Shown here in pieces: positions 49,901 to 60,600 of a DNA stretch of 64,000 bases; positions within the stretch are counted from its first letter, which is position 1; the number at the start of each line of letters is the position of its first letter. Below the pieces are notes generated by a model, which saw only the letters and a program-made list of their open reading frames with translations, was not told where the DNA came from and ran no database searches. Source of the DNA: Anisakis pegreffii (taxonomy: Eukaryota > Nematoda > Chromadorea > Rhabditida > Anisakidae); assembly GCA_035041965.1 (NCBI GenBank), contig JAPYMA010000147.1, positions 144,969-208,968 on the forward strand. The letters are read 5' to 3'. The position numbers and the translations under genes are program-made.

Positions 49901-50750
49901 AACAACTTATCGCTCCTATTGTATTTATATGAGGGTGGTGGGTCGCTTAATCAGCGGCAGTTTTTGCCGAGAGGGGTGAGTTGAATAACTCGTTTATGAA
50001 AAGCATTCACTTTTGGAATTGAATTATCCCCATTTTTGCCGGTAAATACCAAAATACGATTTTGTTGAACGCTCAGAATGGAGCATGATCGCGTGGTTTA
50101 ATAAATGATCTGAATAAATAAAGAACAAACAGGTTCTGCTCGTAGCAAATATGAAAAGTTTAGTAACAAGTCATTGCATTAGCCTGTAGTTGAAGGCATC
50201 AATTTACTTGAACAACAGTCAGAAATTGAATTGCATTTTTAAGAAACTCCAAACTTTTGGCATAAACGTTCAGCACTGACAATCATTCGACAAGTGCAAA
50301 ACCTCAAAAAGGTGAAGTTGAGCATTATACCCACCGAAGCTTGCATACGGGAAAGCGTAACCATAACCGAGTGCAGAAGACACTGGCAAGATTCGACTGA
50401 TGATGAGTGCCAAGTAAAGACCTTGTTGACTGAAAGCTGCTGAAAAATTCGAAGCAATTTCATGATTGAGACATTGTCCTGTCGGCTCGTTCTCTGCGGA
50501 GATAAACTATCATCTATTCAGTGATGAGCCAATGAACTGTTTTGATCAAAGAGATGCTAAGAAATTTCTCTGTGGCAAATTCTTTCACCATAAGGCGTGT
50601 TTAAAGAAAGGAAGAAAGATTAGGTCGATAGTCTCGCTAATGAGTGCGTAAATGAATCCAGTTTCATTACGCAAAAACTGATAGCAAACTGTGGAGAAAA
50701 GAATTTACAAAACAGAAGAAATAAAACATACCAAGTAAATGTTCACGCAT
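46981..50750 (-). CDS. secreted ShK-domain, Gly-rich protein
   Basis: Six exons join in phase: 50750-50732, 50439-50335, 49883-49770, 49469-49430, 48036-47792 and 47450-46981, giving 330 residues. Exons 1-2 encode a signal peptide (MREHLL then GLYLALIISRILPVSSALG). A short Cys motif (NCGRCNRASTC) follows. One ShKT-type domain with six cysteines occupies about 94-128 (spacing C-x6-C-x8-C-x10-C-x3-C-x3-C). The rest is Gly/Tyr/Leu/Asn-rich low-complexity sequence, ending in a basic tail with KEKKE and KRHPRREE. ShK domains are common in nematode secreted proteins, often beside enzymes; here there is no enzyme, and a structural or surface role is the likely inference. A TATA box lies about 60 bases upstream of the ATG. 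The 1.39-kb intron 4 contains hAT copy D. Exon 1 (19 bases) is the least certain part. Confidence 0.82.
48247..49040 (+). mobile_element. hAT-type non-autonomous element, copy D
   Basis: It is 794 bp long, starting TAATGGTTCTCACG (a changed CAGTGGTTCTCA) and ending TATGAGAACCACTG. It is flanked by a perfect 8-bp target duplication, CTCTAGCA at 48239-48246 and 49041-49048. That duplication fits the T-at-2, T-at-4, A-at-5 pattern of hAT insertions. The plus-strand frame at 48784-49017 (77 codons) holds the conserved module starting MNEKLAEENT. It lies in intron 4 of the ShK-domain gene, antisense to it. Confidence 0.93.
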
Positions 50751-50807
50751 AATTTTTGAGAGTGACCGAATCGTTTACAAAGAACCATCAATGATCTAAA
50801 GGGCACT

Positions 50808-50815
50808 TATATATA
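50808..50815 (-). promoter_or_regulatory. probable TATA box of the ShK-domain gene
   Basis: TATATATA on the minus strand lies 58-65 bases upstream of the ATG at 50750. It leaves room for a start site about 30 bases before the ATG, and suggests strongly regulated polymerase II transcription. Confidence 0.45.
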
Positions 50816-51677
50816 GCGTGATGATTGTAAAGTAATGGTTTTGATGTTGGAAATAACTACTACTACTACATTGTTTTGGGATTATCCGTGATGAGCACGC
50901 TCGAGTGCATAGATTAATGTACGACGGAACCGGATCATCTGAAAAGCGTACGTGGAGTGACTAACTAGATTGAGGCGCTCATAACTGGACGCCGAAAAGT
51001 AGGATACGCTCTAATTGCTGTACAAAAGAAGATTTATCATTGAAACTGTCTCAAAACATGTTTGCGGATATTTTTTTTCGGTGAACTTCATCGCGTTCGA
51101 TTAACAAGGTGCATTTTGAATTGTAAATGAACGAATGACCGAATAATTCTTCCCATATTCCTGCTATATGGATACTGCTTGTTCTGATGGGTGATTTTAT
51201 ACTTTGCGGATTTTATGAAGTGTGTATCCGATGTTTTAATCCCACTCGTCCCAGGCCTGCTAACCATAGTAAATTTTTGCGTCAAGATACGTTGAATTTC
51301 ATTCAACTGATTTAAACAATTCAGTTTTTCTGGCTCAGTCAACAGCAGTGATATAAGTATAAATTGATCAGATACAATACATTGAAATTATCGGTTCAGC
51401 TGTGTCAAATGGCTTCATAAAATAATTAATACTAATACCTCGAACAATCAATCACTCTTACGACTTTTTTGACACGCTTGAGTACATTGAGGATGTTTCC
51501 AGCAGAACAATGCTAAACATCAAATCTGATGATCATTCGTTAAATCATTTGTAGTGGGGCTTCAAAAGTCAAAAAATGATTGCATAATTGACTCGGAAAA
51601 TGAGCGTTCTCTGGGATCAGCGTGCAGTTCTTTAATATATGCAGTCCAAACTATTTATCAATTATGTTGCTTTAAGA
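50816..51677. other. intergenic, nothing recognised
   Basis: Upstream region of the ShK-domain gene; no exon or RNA gene seen. Confidence 0.45.
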
Positions 51678-52395
51678 TAATGGTTCTCACGTTCGGGTGC
51701 TCAATTACACCTTTTGATAATCTGGCAGGCCGCTGTTAACCACTTCCCTCCCTCCCGACATCCTCAAATTACCCAACACGGGTAATTTCAACTTCCAATG
51801 TGAATCACTGTCCTAGACCGTTGTGTTGCTGATCATTGACTATTGACTACAATTGACTATGATTGCATGAAAAGCTATTGTCTATGACACGCTCGTTTCA
51901 TACTGATTTAGACGAATTCTCATTCTTTTTAGACGTGTTCTATTCACTTTTTTTGTTCTATTCCCGTTCTATTCACTCATAGTTATTGCATGTGAATACC
52001 GTTCTCTTCATGAGTTTTTCGCATTTATTTCGTCTCATTTCACTTCACAGTTCGAATCAATTTCTCATTCAGTAGCATATACTATTTACTGAATACGTTG
52101 ACGAGTGTTGACAGCTGAAATCAACAATACAACAATCGAATATCACTGCTCAACAACGTTCGACAGTCAACTGATCAATTATAGAGTGTATCTAATAGAA
52201 TAAGAATTTGAATTGAACTGTTGAGTGAAATGAATGAGAAATTAGCAGAAGAGAACAATTTTGATGATAAAAGGTATAAGAGCGATTATAACACCTCGGA
52301 AAAGAATGAAAATCCTGTTAAAACGATCCAATAATACTCAGAAAATGAAGAATGTTGCCATCAACTAACCGCATTTGCATATCCGAGTTAAAAAC
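51678..52395 (+). mobile_element. hAT-type non-autonomous element, copy E (rearranged)
   Basis: The left end TAATGGTTCTCACGTTCGGG matches copy D. Within 134 bp, at about 51760-51811, a sequence resembling the family's right end appears (CGGGTAATTTC ... GTGAATCACTG). It is followed directly by the family interior (CCTAGACCGTTGTGTT onward). The true right end is missing: homology fades after ATCCGAGTTAAAAAC near 52395. The peptide module is present near 52230-52320 but closes early. It is either an internally shuffled element or a mini-element fused to a second truncated copy. Confidence 0.8.
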
Positions 52396-54026
52396 AACTT
52401 CACAATCTCGTTCTTTCATAACATAACAACTGCACGATCAATGAGAATTTTAATCTGTTTTAGGGAACTGTTAAAGTTGCATGCCATGAAAATCACAAGA
52501 TAAATGTGAAATTTTTAGGAAAAAAAGTTTCTTTCGAAGCGAATGAATGTCAATTGCATGATATTAAAAACGTTTTTTTGCAAAACCCATAAATGTTTGG
52601 TGTTGAATGGAACGAATGCAAATAGTTTATATTTACTGCAGCAATGTACAACAATGTAAACTCTGCAAGATTTGTTTCCAGGAGCGAGCACAATTCAATT
52701 CTCCATAATTTAAATTAGCTCATTCCCACGAGTATACGAGGCTTCGCAGAGATCACTCACTATACGTTGTGATTTCAGAATGATGAGGAAACGTTTCCAT
52801 ATGAAGTCTTGTGAGTCCAGCTCAAATGAAAATATTACAAGTCTACAATGTAAGATCAGCATGAAGTGGATTTCAGCAGACAGCCTCATATGGTCACCGT
52901 GGGAATGACGATGCGTTGTCGACTTTACTGCAGATCAATTGTGGACAGTTACACCCGAAATGGATTTCGTTAGTGTTGGGCAGTTATTCGCATGGAATGA
53001 CGCAAATTCGTATGTTGTGCGGAGAATTTTTGCCACGGTGATTCAGTCCGCTGTGGTATTTCCGTATTTCGTCTTCGATTCAGCTTGAAGGAAACACCAT
53101 TGTGACTGCAATTAAGAAAATTCCATAACTCGCACGATTCAAAGAACATTTATGACTATGGCAAGAGATCATTGCTTTAGAATAATGAACATTGAAATGT
53201 TTCGTGGACATGGAATTTGTTTCTTCAATAGGGAAGAAACCTGCAAACTTCCGAAGCTCGAAAAGCACGTTCTGAGGCTTATCAACTTTGGAAATATTTT
53301 AAGAAATTTAATTTAAAAATTGCAATCGTTGAACGAAGTTTCACTCACCAAACAAGACAAAAGATTGAGCTTTGGCAACTGCACACTAAACATCACTCAT
53401 TTCTGTGTTACGCTCAAAACAATGTGGATTCGAACAGAAACAACAAGAACAACGGCAACAACAGCAACAATACTTGCACAACAAACCACTGAAATTCGTC
53501 AAACGTGCAATTTTGATTAGTTGGTGCGTGATTTGGGCGGCATCAGGAATCCTATATCCAGTTCTCACATGCAACGATATTCTACAGCAGCTTAATTCAC
53601 TCACATGGTTGATTAAACAAAGATTGCTCGATTTTGAAAGCAATATTTCCGTTTTGTATAATCAGAAGATCACTGAAATGTGAATGTGGACTGGCTTTTG
53701 CGAACTGAAGACTGTTCCATCTCAAGCTATTACACAACAGAAGTTGTGCAGACAGGTGAAATGCTTCACTAAACTCTCAGCAAAATTTTGAATCGCCACA
53801 AGAATGCTATAAGTTATTTCGGAGCATTCATAATGAGGTTAGTTTCCAGGATTATCACTGCAGTAATTTTACTGCAGCAATTGAAAATGCATTTTAATGA
53901 CAAAACATTTCAACACTGCAATCGTAATCTTGGGTAAGATATTAAACGAATAGGATAGCAACGTCTTTGAATACTTTGCGTCCGTCCGACCAGTTATCTC
54001 AGATCCTCAGCGATGATTCCATAAGG
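52396..54026. other. no confirmed gene; possible plus-strand exons
   Basis: Exon-like blocks with good borders occur on plus. One runs from 52779 (TGATTTCAG acceptor, TCTT|GTGAGT donor) and another from about 52878 after GGATTTCAG. Joined in phase 2 they encode a short unrecognised stretch (QPHMVTVGMTMRCRLYC) ending in TAG. A separate frame at 53405-53683 is Gln-rich, then hydrophobic (AILISWCVIWAASGILYPV). None could be assembled into a gene. Confidence 0.3.
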
Positions 54027-57000
54027 CTATCCGTAAGATGCCGGCGACGAGAAGGACAGTCTAAATAAAATGGTACACTGAACAGCCTGACTCACCTGAC
54101 GATCGAAGAAACATTTTGTCCACTTGCTGTGGACGTAGCCCTCAGACTATCATACGTTGGTTGCCCTGAGAGAACGGCTAGAACTCTTCTTCTTATTGAG
54201 CTGAAATTCAGAAAGAATTACCAAGTGAAGCTTCACTCGGGAATACGCATCATGCATCGCGGTTTGACTTTGTGAACAAATCTTTTCGCTAAATTGAACA
54301 GCATAAGACGAATGGGGCGATCATCAGCAATAGTGAGAAACAGATTCATGAATCACTGCGCTCTTGAAAGGGCTCGAGTTTTGGATGATGCAACAAAAAC
54401 GATTGCATGCTTGCAGTTGACTGACCTGTTCAGTGCTAAATATATAGCTGGATTCACGCCACCGTTCACAATCCACATCAAATTAGCACTATACAATATC
54501 CATCGGGTAGTCGAAAAGAGAATCCAATAGAAATTCCAATAGACTAGCACAAAGAGCGCAAAACCAGCTATGAGAATTGCCTGCAAACAAGTTTAATAAT
54601 CGCTCTCTTGATGAAAATCGATTGCTCAATTTGCTTAAGCCTCACGACAGGCACCACGAGATGCATTCATCAAACATGTACGGATATACACCGGAGATTT
54701 CACTAATGCGAAAACGTTCTGGAAGGGATCGAAATTGGATTAATTCGAAAACCTGCACAAGAATGCGAAGTTCTCGCGTGCGACGTCCACCCTGAAATCA
54801 GAAATTCCTCATGAATACAGGATAAGAATTGAATCAGAATATGTAAGAATACATGTTTTGAGATTTTTTAAAAAATACCAAGCAAATGAAGATTCTGCCA
54901 GAGTCAAATAATGCTACATTAGTTCCACAGCTGCAAAAAAAGAAATGAGGCTGAAATATTGCAGCAAAACGAGTGAACCTTTCGTTTCTGATTTTGTATC
55001 CATTTCTTTTTGTCACAATGCGAAACATAACACAGATAAATGCATATCACAATATAGGAAAACGTTGTGAGCGAAATCTCAACAATCACCGAATATATCG
55101 AAATTTTGCTGAAATATTCAAATCAACAATTACGACAATCAAACTTTCTGGCGAATCTCACTCATGAACGAACCGCTGTTGAATATTCCTCATGTAAGAC
55201 TCATAAATGTTAATGAAACGTCAATCTGCATTCATTCGGTCAACCTTAATGTGACATTCAAATGCTTGAGTCTAGCAACTATTCCTTCAGTAATTTCCTT
55301 CATAAATACCAAAAATATATCTGCAATTTATAAAATGAAGAGACCTCTTGTTTGAGGCTAAGTATTCGGCTAACAACTGGAACCATAATTAATGGCATCC
55401 AAAAGTAGCGCTATTGCTGGGATCCATCAGGCAGAAGTGTTTTCAGAGTTGTAGTGTGAAGAAGAAGGAAGTTGAGACGAAATCAACTGACCGAATGATG
55501 CTGTGTAATCGTTCGTCACCCGTGTAATCCCAAATCATCGAAGTGGCAAGGTACTTGAAATGGAGATGTGGTGTTGCGTAAGCGATAAGAAATATGAAAC
55601 CCCAAATCCAGCATATCGCTATCAAATACTGCAAACTCAGCATTTTCACCAGCAATCATTATGCTCCTCGTTCAGAAGCAGTCACTCAACAAGAGTTCTC
55701 CTCAAAACGTGTCCGCTCAAAACACTGAAGGAACTTTGAGCCACAACAGGAACTGAATTTCAAGCACAGCTGTCACTGAGAACATTGAAACAGCTGTCAG
55801 TTTGAATGCTACGCTTTGTCTTGTGAACCGCTCAGTAGAAACAACCGTTCACGTTTTCAAAATCGCTGCATTCGCGAAAAGTTTTGAGTAGCCTCCGTGG
55901 CGCTCATGACAACTCACCTCAAAAACTGAGCGCAGTGCGATTTATATTTCAAAGTGTACTTTACAAAGGTTCAAATGCCATAAAAAGCAATGACGGAAGA
56001 AATTTTTGAAAATCCGTTGTTGAGCTTGGTCTGGGGAGAGGATTACGAAATCTTACGCCTGTATGCCGACTCAAGAAGAATTCATCTGCTTTTGCACCAC
56101 CGAGAACCGTGATTAGGCGATTGACCGCTAGCAGAAGCGTTATCATCACGTACGATGCCCATGCAGCGTTGAGTATCGAGCCGAAATACTGAAAGCGTTT
56201 GTGTGAGGTTACGACTCCGAGCATTTGCCTTAGCATTTGGTTTTTTTATGAAAATGTCGTTAAGCGAAGAGTGGTCACTACATTTCGAGTCTTCGACATT
56301 GTCCTTCGCGCTTCGTTAGCATGCTGACAGGAACTGGAAAGTGATTTCTAAGTTGTATTCAATGAATGCTCGAAATGCAATCAGCCAACTTGCTGGCAAT
56401 CATACCGTCAGCATGTTGCTCTTTGGATAGATCATTTCAGTCGGTTCTATCGAAAACTTTTTCAGCGAACAAATTGAAATATTGCGATATTTCTAGCTCG
56501 TTGTTGACTAGAACACAGAAAATTTGAATAATGCTGAATAAGTTCAGAGCGTGAAATGGTTATTTTTAATCGACGTTCGCATTATGAAAGCAATCAATCG
56601 TTTCTGTAATGTTTTGGTTTTGTTTAATTTACTGACAGATGTGTGTCACTTAATTTATTGACAGATGTTTGCCATTCAGACATTTCAATTTATTGACAGG
56701 TGCTTATCATTAGACACTGAATTTATTCACCAACAGATACATTCACACATTGACAGACACTTAGCAAAAGCCTTTCAGAGGCTTTCTTAGGTGAGCTGTT
56801 CTTTCGAAGCATAATTATTATTATTACTACTATTACTATTATCATTATTACTATTATTATCATCATTAGTGGTATCATTATTATGGTGTTCAAACTGTCA
56901 CGTAATACTCGCGAATTCACGTTCATCTGCTCCTCTGCAAGTTTCTAGCGCATCCTCATAGATACAGAAACGTTTTGCGGGCATGCGACGTGATTAGCAT

Positions 57001-57628
57001 TCCCTTCAAATGTTAGTTTACTTTTGCCCGCACAACCCATGCAGCATTGTATAGTTTTGTTTCTGAGAGCTTTTCTGCTTTGGATGAGGCGAGCACATAG
57101 TGAAAAACTTATGTCGTTATACTAAAGTTACGCTGAACACAATGCGAGAGTCGCTTGGTTGCGATTTTGCTATGCTCTCAATATTCCAATGAAAACCCGA
57201 TTAGTTTCAGAGTAAATGAAAGCACCAACCTTATTGCCAACAATATGAAAGTCACTTCTGCCCATAACGTGCCAAACTGATGGTCCAAATTGTACAATCA
57301 ATTGAATGCAATCCGAAACACCCAAATGAAAGATTATTCGATATGAGTTTGATGAATATTCTTTTCCACGTGATAGAATCTTAAAGATGCTGATACGTTC
57401 ATCAGAAGTAAACCTTTCAAATGAGTTCTATATGTCGATGCAACAGGTGTTCGCTGGGAAGAAGTCGGCTATCAAGCAAGAATTTGGTGTACAAATATAA
57501 AATTTTGATCAGATGAATGTATGAACCAATACAAAACTGACCATAAGAATGATAATGTATGGAATGATTGAGATGGTTATGATGACGCAGTTCAATAGCC
57601 CAAGTACCGTTGCCTCTGACGGATTCAT
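54027..57628 (-). CDS. nematode 7TM chemoreceptor, SRT-like
   Basis: Nine exons join in phase: 57628-57542, 57379-57230, 56188-56057, 55628-55492, 55108-54979, 54791-54753, 54580-54426, 54200-54096 and 54060-54027, giving 322 residues, a typical length for the family. The ATG follows a TTTTCAG acceptor directly, as in a trans-spliced start. TM1 is in exon 1 (VIITISIIPYIIIL). Exon 2 has TM2 with the acidic residue (FHLGVSDCIQL). Exon 3 has TM3 ending LLLAVNRLI, the LLA-NR motif of SRT receptors. TM4 is IAICWIWGFIFLIAY, TM5 SIYSVIVEISLTTFSYIVI, TM6 AILIAGFALFVLVYW, and TM7 WIVNGGVNPAIYLALNR, characteristic of the class. The Ser-rich tail ends SSPASYG. It is intact and probably expressed in chemosensory neurons; ligand unknown. 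Confidence 0.85.
56626..56762. repeat. imperfect tandem repeat, about 34-bp unit
   Basis: Four diverged units beginning AATTTATTGACAG (ACTGACAGATG, TTGACAGATG, TTGACAGGTG, and a fourth with ATTCACCAACAGATAC) lie in intron 2 of the SRT-like gene. Confidence 0.65.
56811..56885. repeat. ATT/ACT/ATC microsatellite
   Basis: Interrupted trinucleotide array (ATTATTATTACTACTATT...) in intron 2 of the SRT-like gene. Confidence 0.8.
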
Positions 57629-60600
57629 CTGAAAAGAACGCAATTACTAGTTTTTCACTGATTAGTTGCAATTTTTAATTGAATGAAAGGCACCTGTTGG
57701 GCTGGAATGAACTGAACGGATTAATTCATTCACTACTCGCATGATAATTCTAGAGATTAATAAAGCTCCCCCCACAAGATGTCACAAATAACGCACATAT
57801 TGCGAAAACCCTGAGATTGTATACCATGGAGGCATTATTACAACGCATTTCATCTTTACGATGGTCCATTTCGTAATCAATGCAATGGAACTAATGAAGC
57901 ACACTTTTTTGTGAACATATGATGATGCAAGGAACATTTTGCTGACTGAGAGTAATTGGTGTGCTTCTGAGGAGCTTGTGATATTATTGTATCGATCATA
58001 AGAAATGAGCAGCGACCGACAAATTTTAATGGCTTCGGCGCCATGAAATCAAGACTTTATTAGTCATAATTTTCAGTAGCAAATGGTCGGAATGGTTATT
58101 TCAGTGTACTTTTGTGAAATCTCGAGGCAATCACATCGCAATATTTTGTGAACCGGAAAAAAATTAAATCGACTGATTCACCGGTTTTGGATGAAATGCT
58201 GTAACTGTCAAGCATTGTGTCCACTGTCCGGTTTCGGCTGAATACACTGCACAGCTGTAATATTTTAAACTTGTAAACATAATGAACTATGCAAAGGTTT
58301 TTCTCCTGTTCGCCATAAATTCAGAAAGACGTTCAATCGACGTGAGAGTAAAGTTCTCTCGGAAAATGTCGATTTCGATATTCTCTTGAAAGAATTTTGG
58401 TGCTGAATTTTTCTTATTATTATAGTATATCTCCTTTGATCGGCATATACTAATAAGATTTAGACAAAGTGAAAGATTTCTAAGGTGTCAAATCTCTTTT
58501 TTTATTTTCGCTATCCAAAATCATACCGTTCCATAGTATTATTGTATACAAAATCCATCGGATACAAAGGAGATAAACCGAAATCGAACTGCTCACTCAC
58601 TCCCAAACCTGAAATTGTATCTTTCGCTCGTTGAAAATAACGCTGTTAGATAAGACATTATCTGACGCCATACACTATATGTTAAGATTGATTTACATAC
58701 GCCAAGTTTCAGCCCCCTTTTCCGTAATTTATGGACCGGAAGGAACAAATGAGACGTTGTGACCCAATCGTGATCTCTATGGATTCACTTATCCCACAGC
58801 TCATCGTATTTGCGTGTTCAACAGCCCGATCTCCACGACTGGAATTCCAAAAAGTTTGCTTAATATCTCCCTAAATAAATCCTATTTACAAAAACCTGAG
58901 ATAAATAAGTTCCAAACTGAAGTAAATGCGGTGTATCATTCTGGTCGTCTTCTTCATTTTTATTCTCCGAAAATCCTTTACCTACCTATCAATGTCATCG
59001 ATCGCAGCAGCACGTTTTGCTCGCTAACGTATCATGTTTTCATTTTAACGATCCAATTTCATTTCATTTGACCATAATCACCTACATGCAGACGTAACAA
59101 GCCTCTTGGATTACCTAACAAACGAAACTTTCGTTAACAAACTCATTTACACAAACATTAAAACAGGCTGACTCTAAGCCTAAGCCTAACAATGTAAACA
59201 ACGTTGAGTCTGACGAGATGACGCAGCAATACAGCACGGCACCTACGATGGGCAGATACCTGAATCCGAATCGATTTTTAAAGCATTCCTGAAAATGCAC
59301 AGCGGACCAACGACAGATTAACGAAATGAAGCAAATCAAAGCCGTCCGTCATTCATATTCGTCATTCCAATACAATGAATAGGAACTGTGTTTGATCAGC
59401 TTCTCCAGTCAAGTTGAGCAATGCTCTGAATTCAACTCACAATCATATGCAACCTGTTTTTCGGTTATTCCAAAAAATGTTGAAAATTTTCAAACTGAAT
59501 TGAGCTGAGCTTAAGATCGTGCTTAGTTTCGGGCAAACAGACATGCATGCTTAAGCTTCGAAACCTTATTCATTTAACAATAAACCACATCGCACTAATT
59601 CAAACCAAGTCGACACTTTTAATGGGAAACAGAAAATATATTCAATGCGATTTCATAAGAGAACTGCGTGAGAACAGCGTTTCCTATGCGATAGACATTG
59701 GCTTTGAGCAAAAAATGAACATTTAATCGACAGAACATATTTAGCGATTCACAAAACGATTTTGCATTGCAAGTGAATTTGATGGTGCAATAAATATTAC
59801 TGCTTAAGCTTCCACCTACCACCCAACATTGTGTTAGTGGTTGGTGGAAACTCAATTAATCTCGCTCTTTGCGCGACTCAAATCAATCAAAGTTTTATTT
59901 CAGCAAACGCTATTTTCCAAATGATTTATTATGCTCTATTCACTCAAATTAGAATCAGTTAAAGTCACCGTGCAAAGATGATTGAAAAATTGCTTTGAAT
60001 TTATCAAGCTAAACTCGCGTTGAAAGCAAACGTCATCTGCATCGTTTGTTTAGACCACCGATATCGCCGCCCTAGCGTAGACGTCATGAAGAATTGATTG
60101 GCATTGAAAAATGCGAATAATTGCGAACAGCGATCGCCAGATGTCAAAACACCTCTATTGCTTTGAACGTAATAATACTGATGTGAGTTCGTTGGCGTTC
60201 TTCAGACGCATTTCTGAGTTAAAAAAAGAACGCGACTGAGTTGTAAACACACAAGTTTCTGTAGCAAATGGATATGAACACAACAAACATCAGATGTGTC
60301 TGCATATGCTGAGTAAATAATGAGGCTCATCAAAGAATTTGCTAACAACGATGAGAATATTCTCATCATGAGCAAGACTATAATAAATTCAAACAAAGGC
60401 GAAGGAAATGCCCGTTATAATGCGTCAAACCTTGTTAATTATGCTGATGACGAAAAGACACTTGTGATATTTTTAAGGTAATTCACCTGATTTCAAGTAA
60501 GAGCAAGGTCTAATCTCGTCACTGAAGATTGGTCTGAAATCAAGTCGAAGCCTGATCTCAGCTGCTGAAAGGAATGCTCGAGAAGACCTAACTACATTCT

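Noticed and set aside
53386..53643. Cys-rich minus-strand frame
   Set aside because: It is the complement of a CAA/CAG-rich stretch; the cysteines come from low-complexity sequence.
54879..54930. Alternative SRT-like exon after a TGCAG acceptor
   Set aside because: It fits phase, but gives no TM5; the exon 55108-54979 fits phase too and supplies a clear TM5.
57417..57480. Possible extra exon between SRT-like exons 1 and 2
   Set aside because: Joining exon 1 directly to 57379 gives a normal loop 1; inserting this block breaks the frame.
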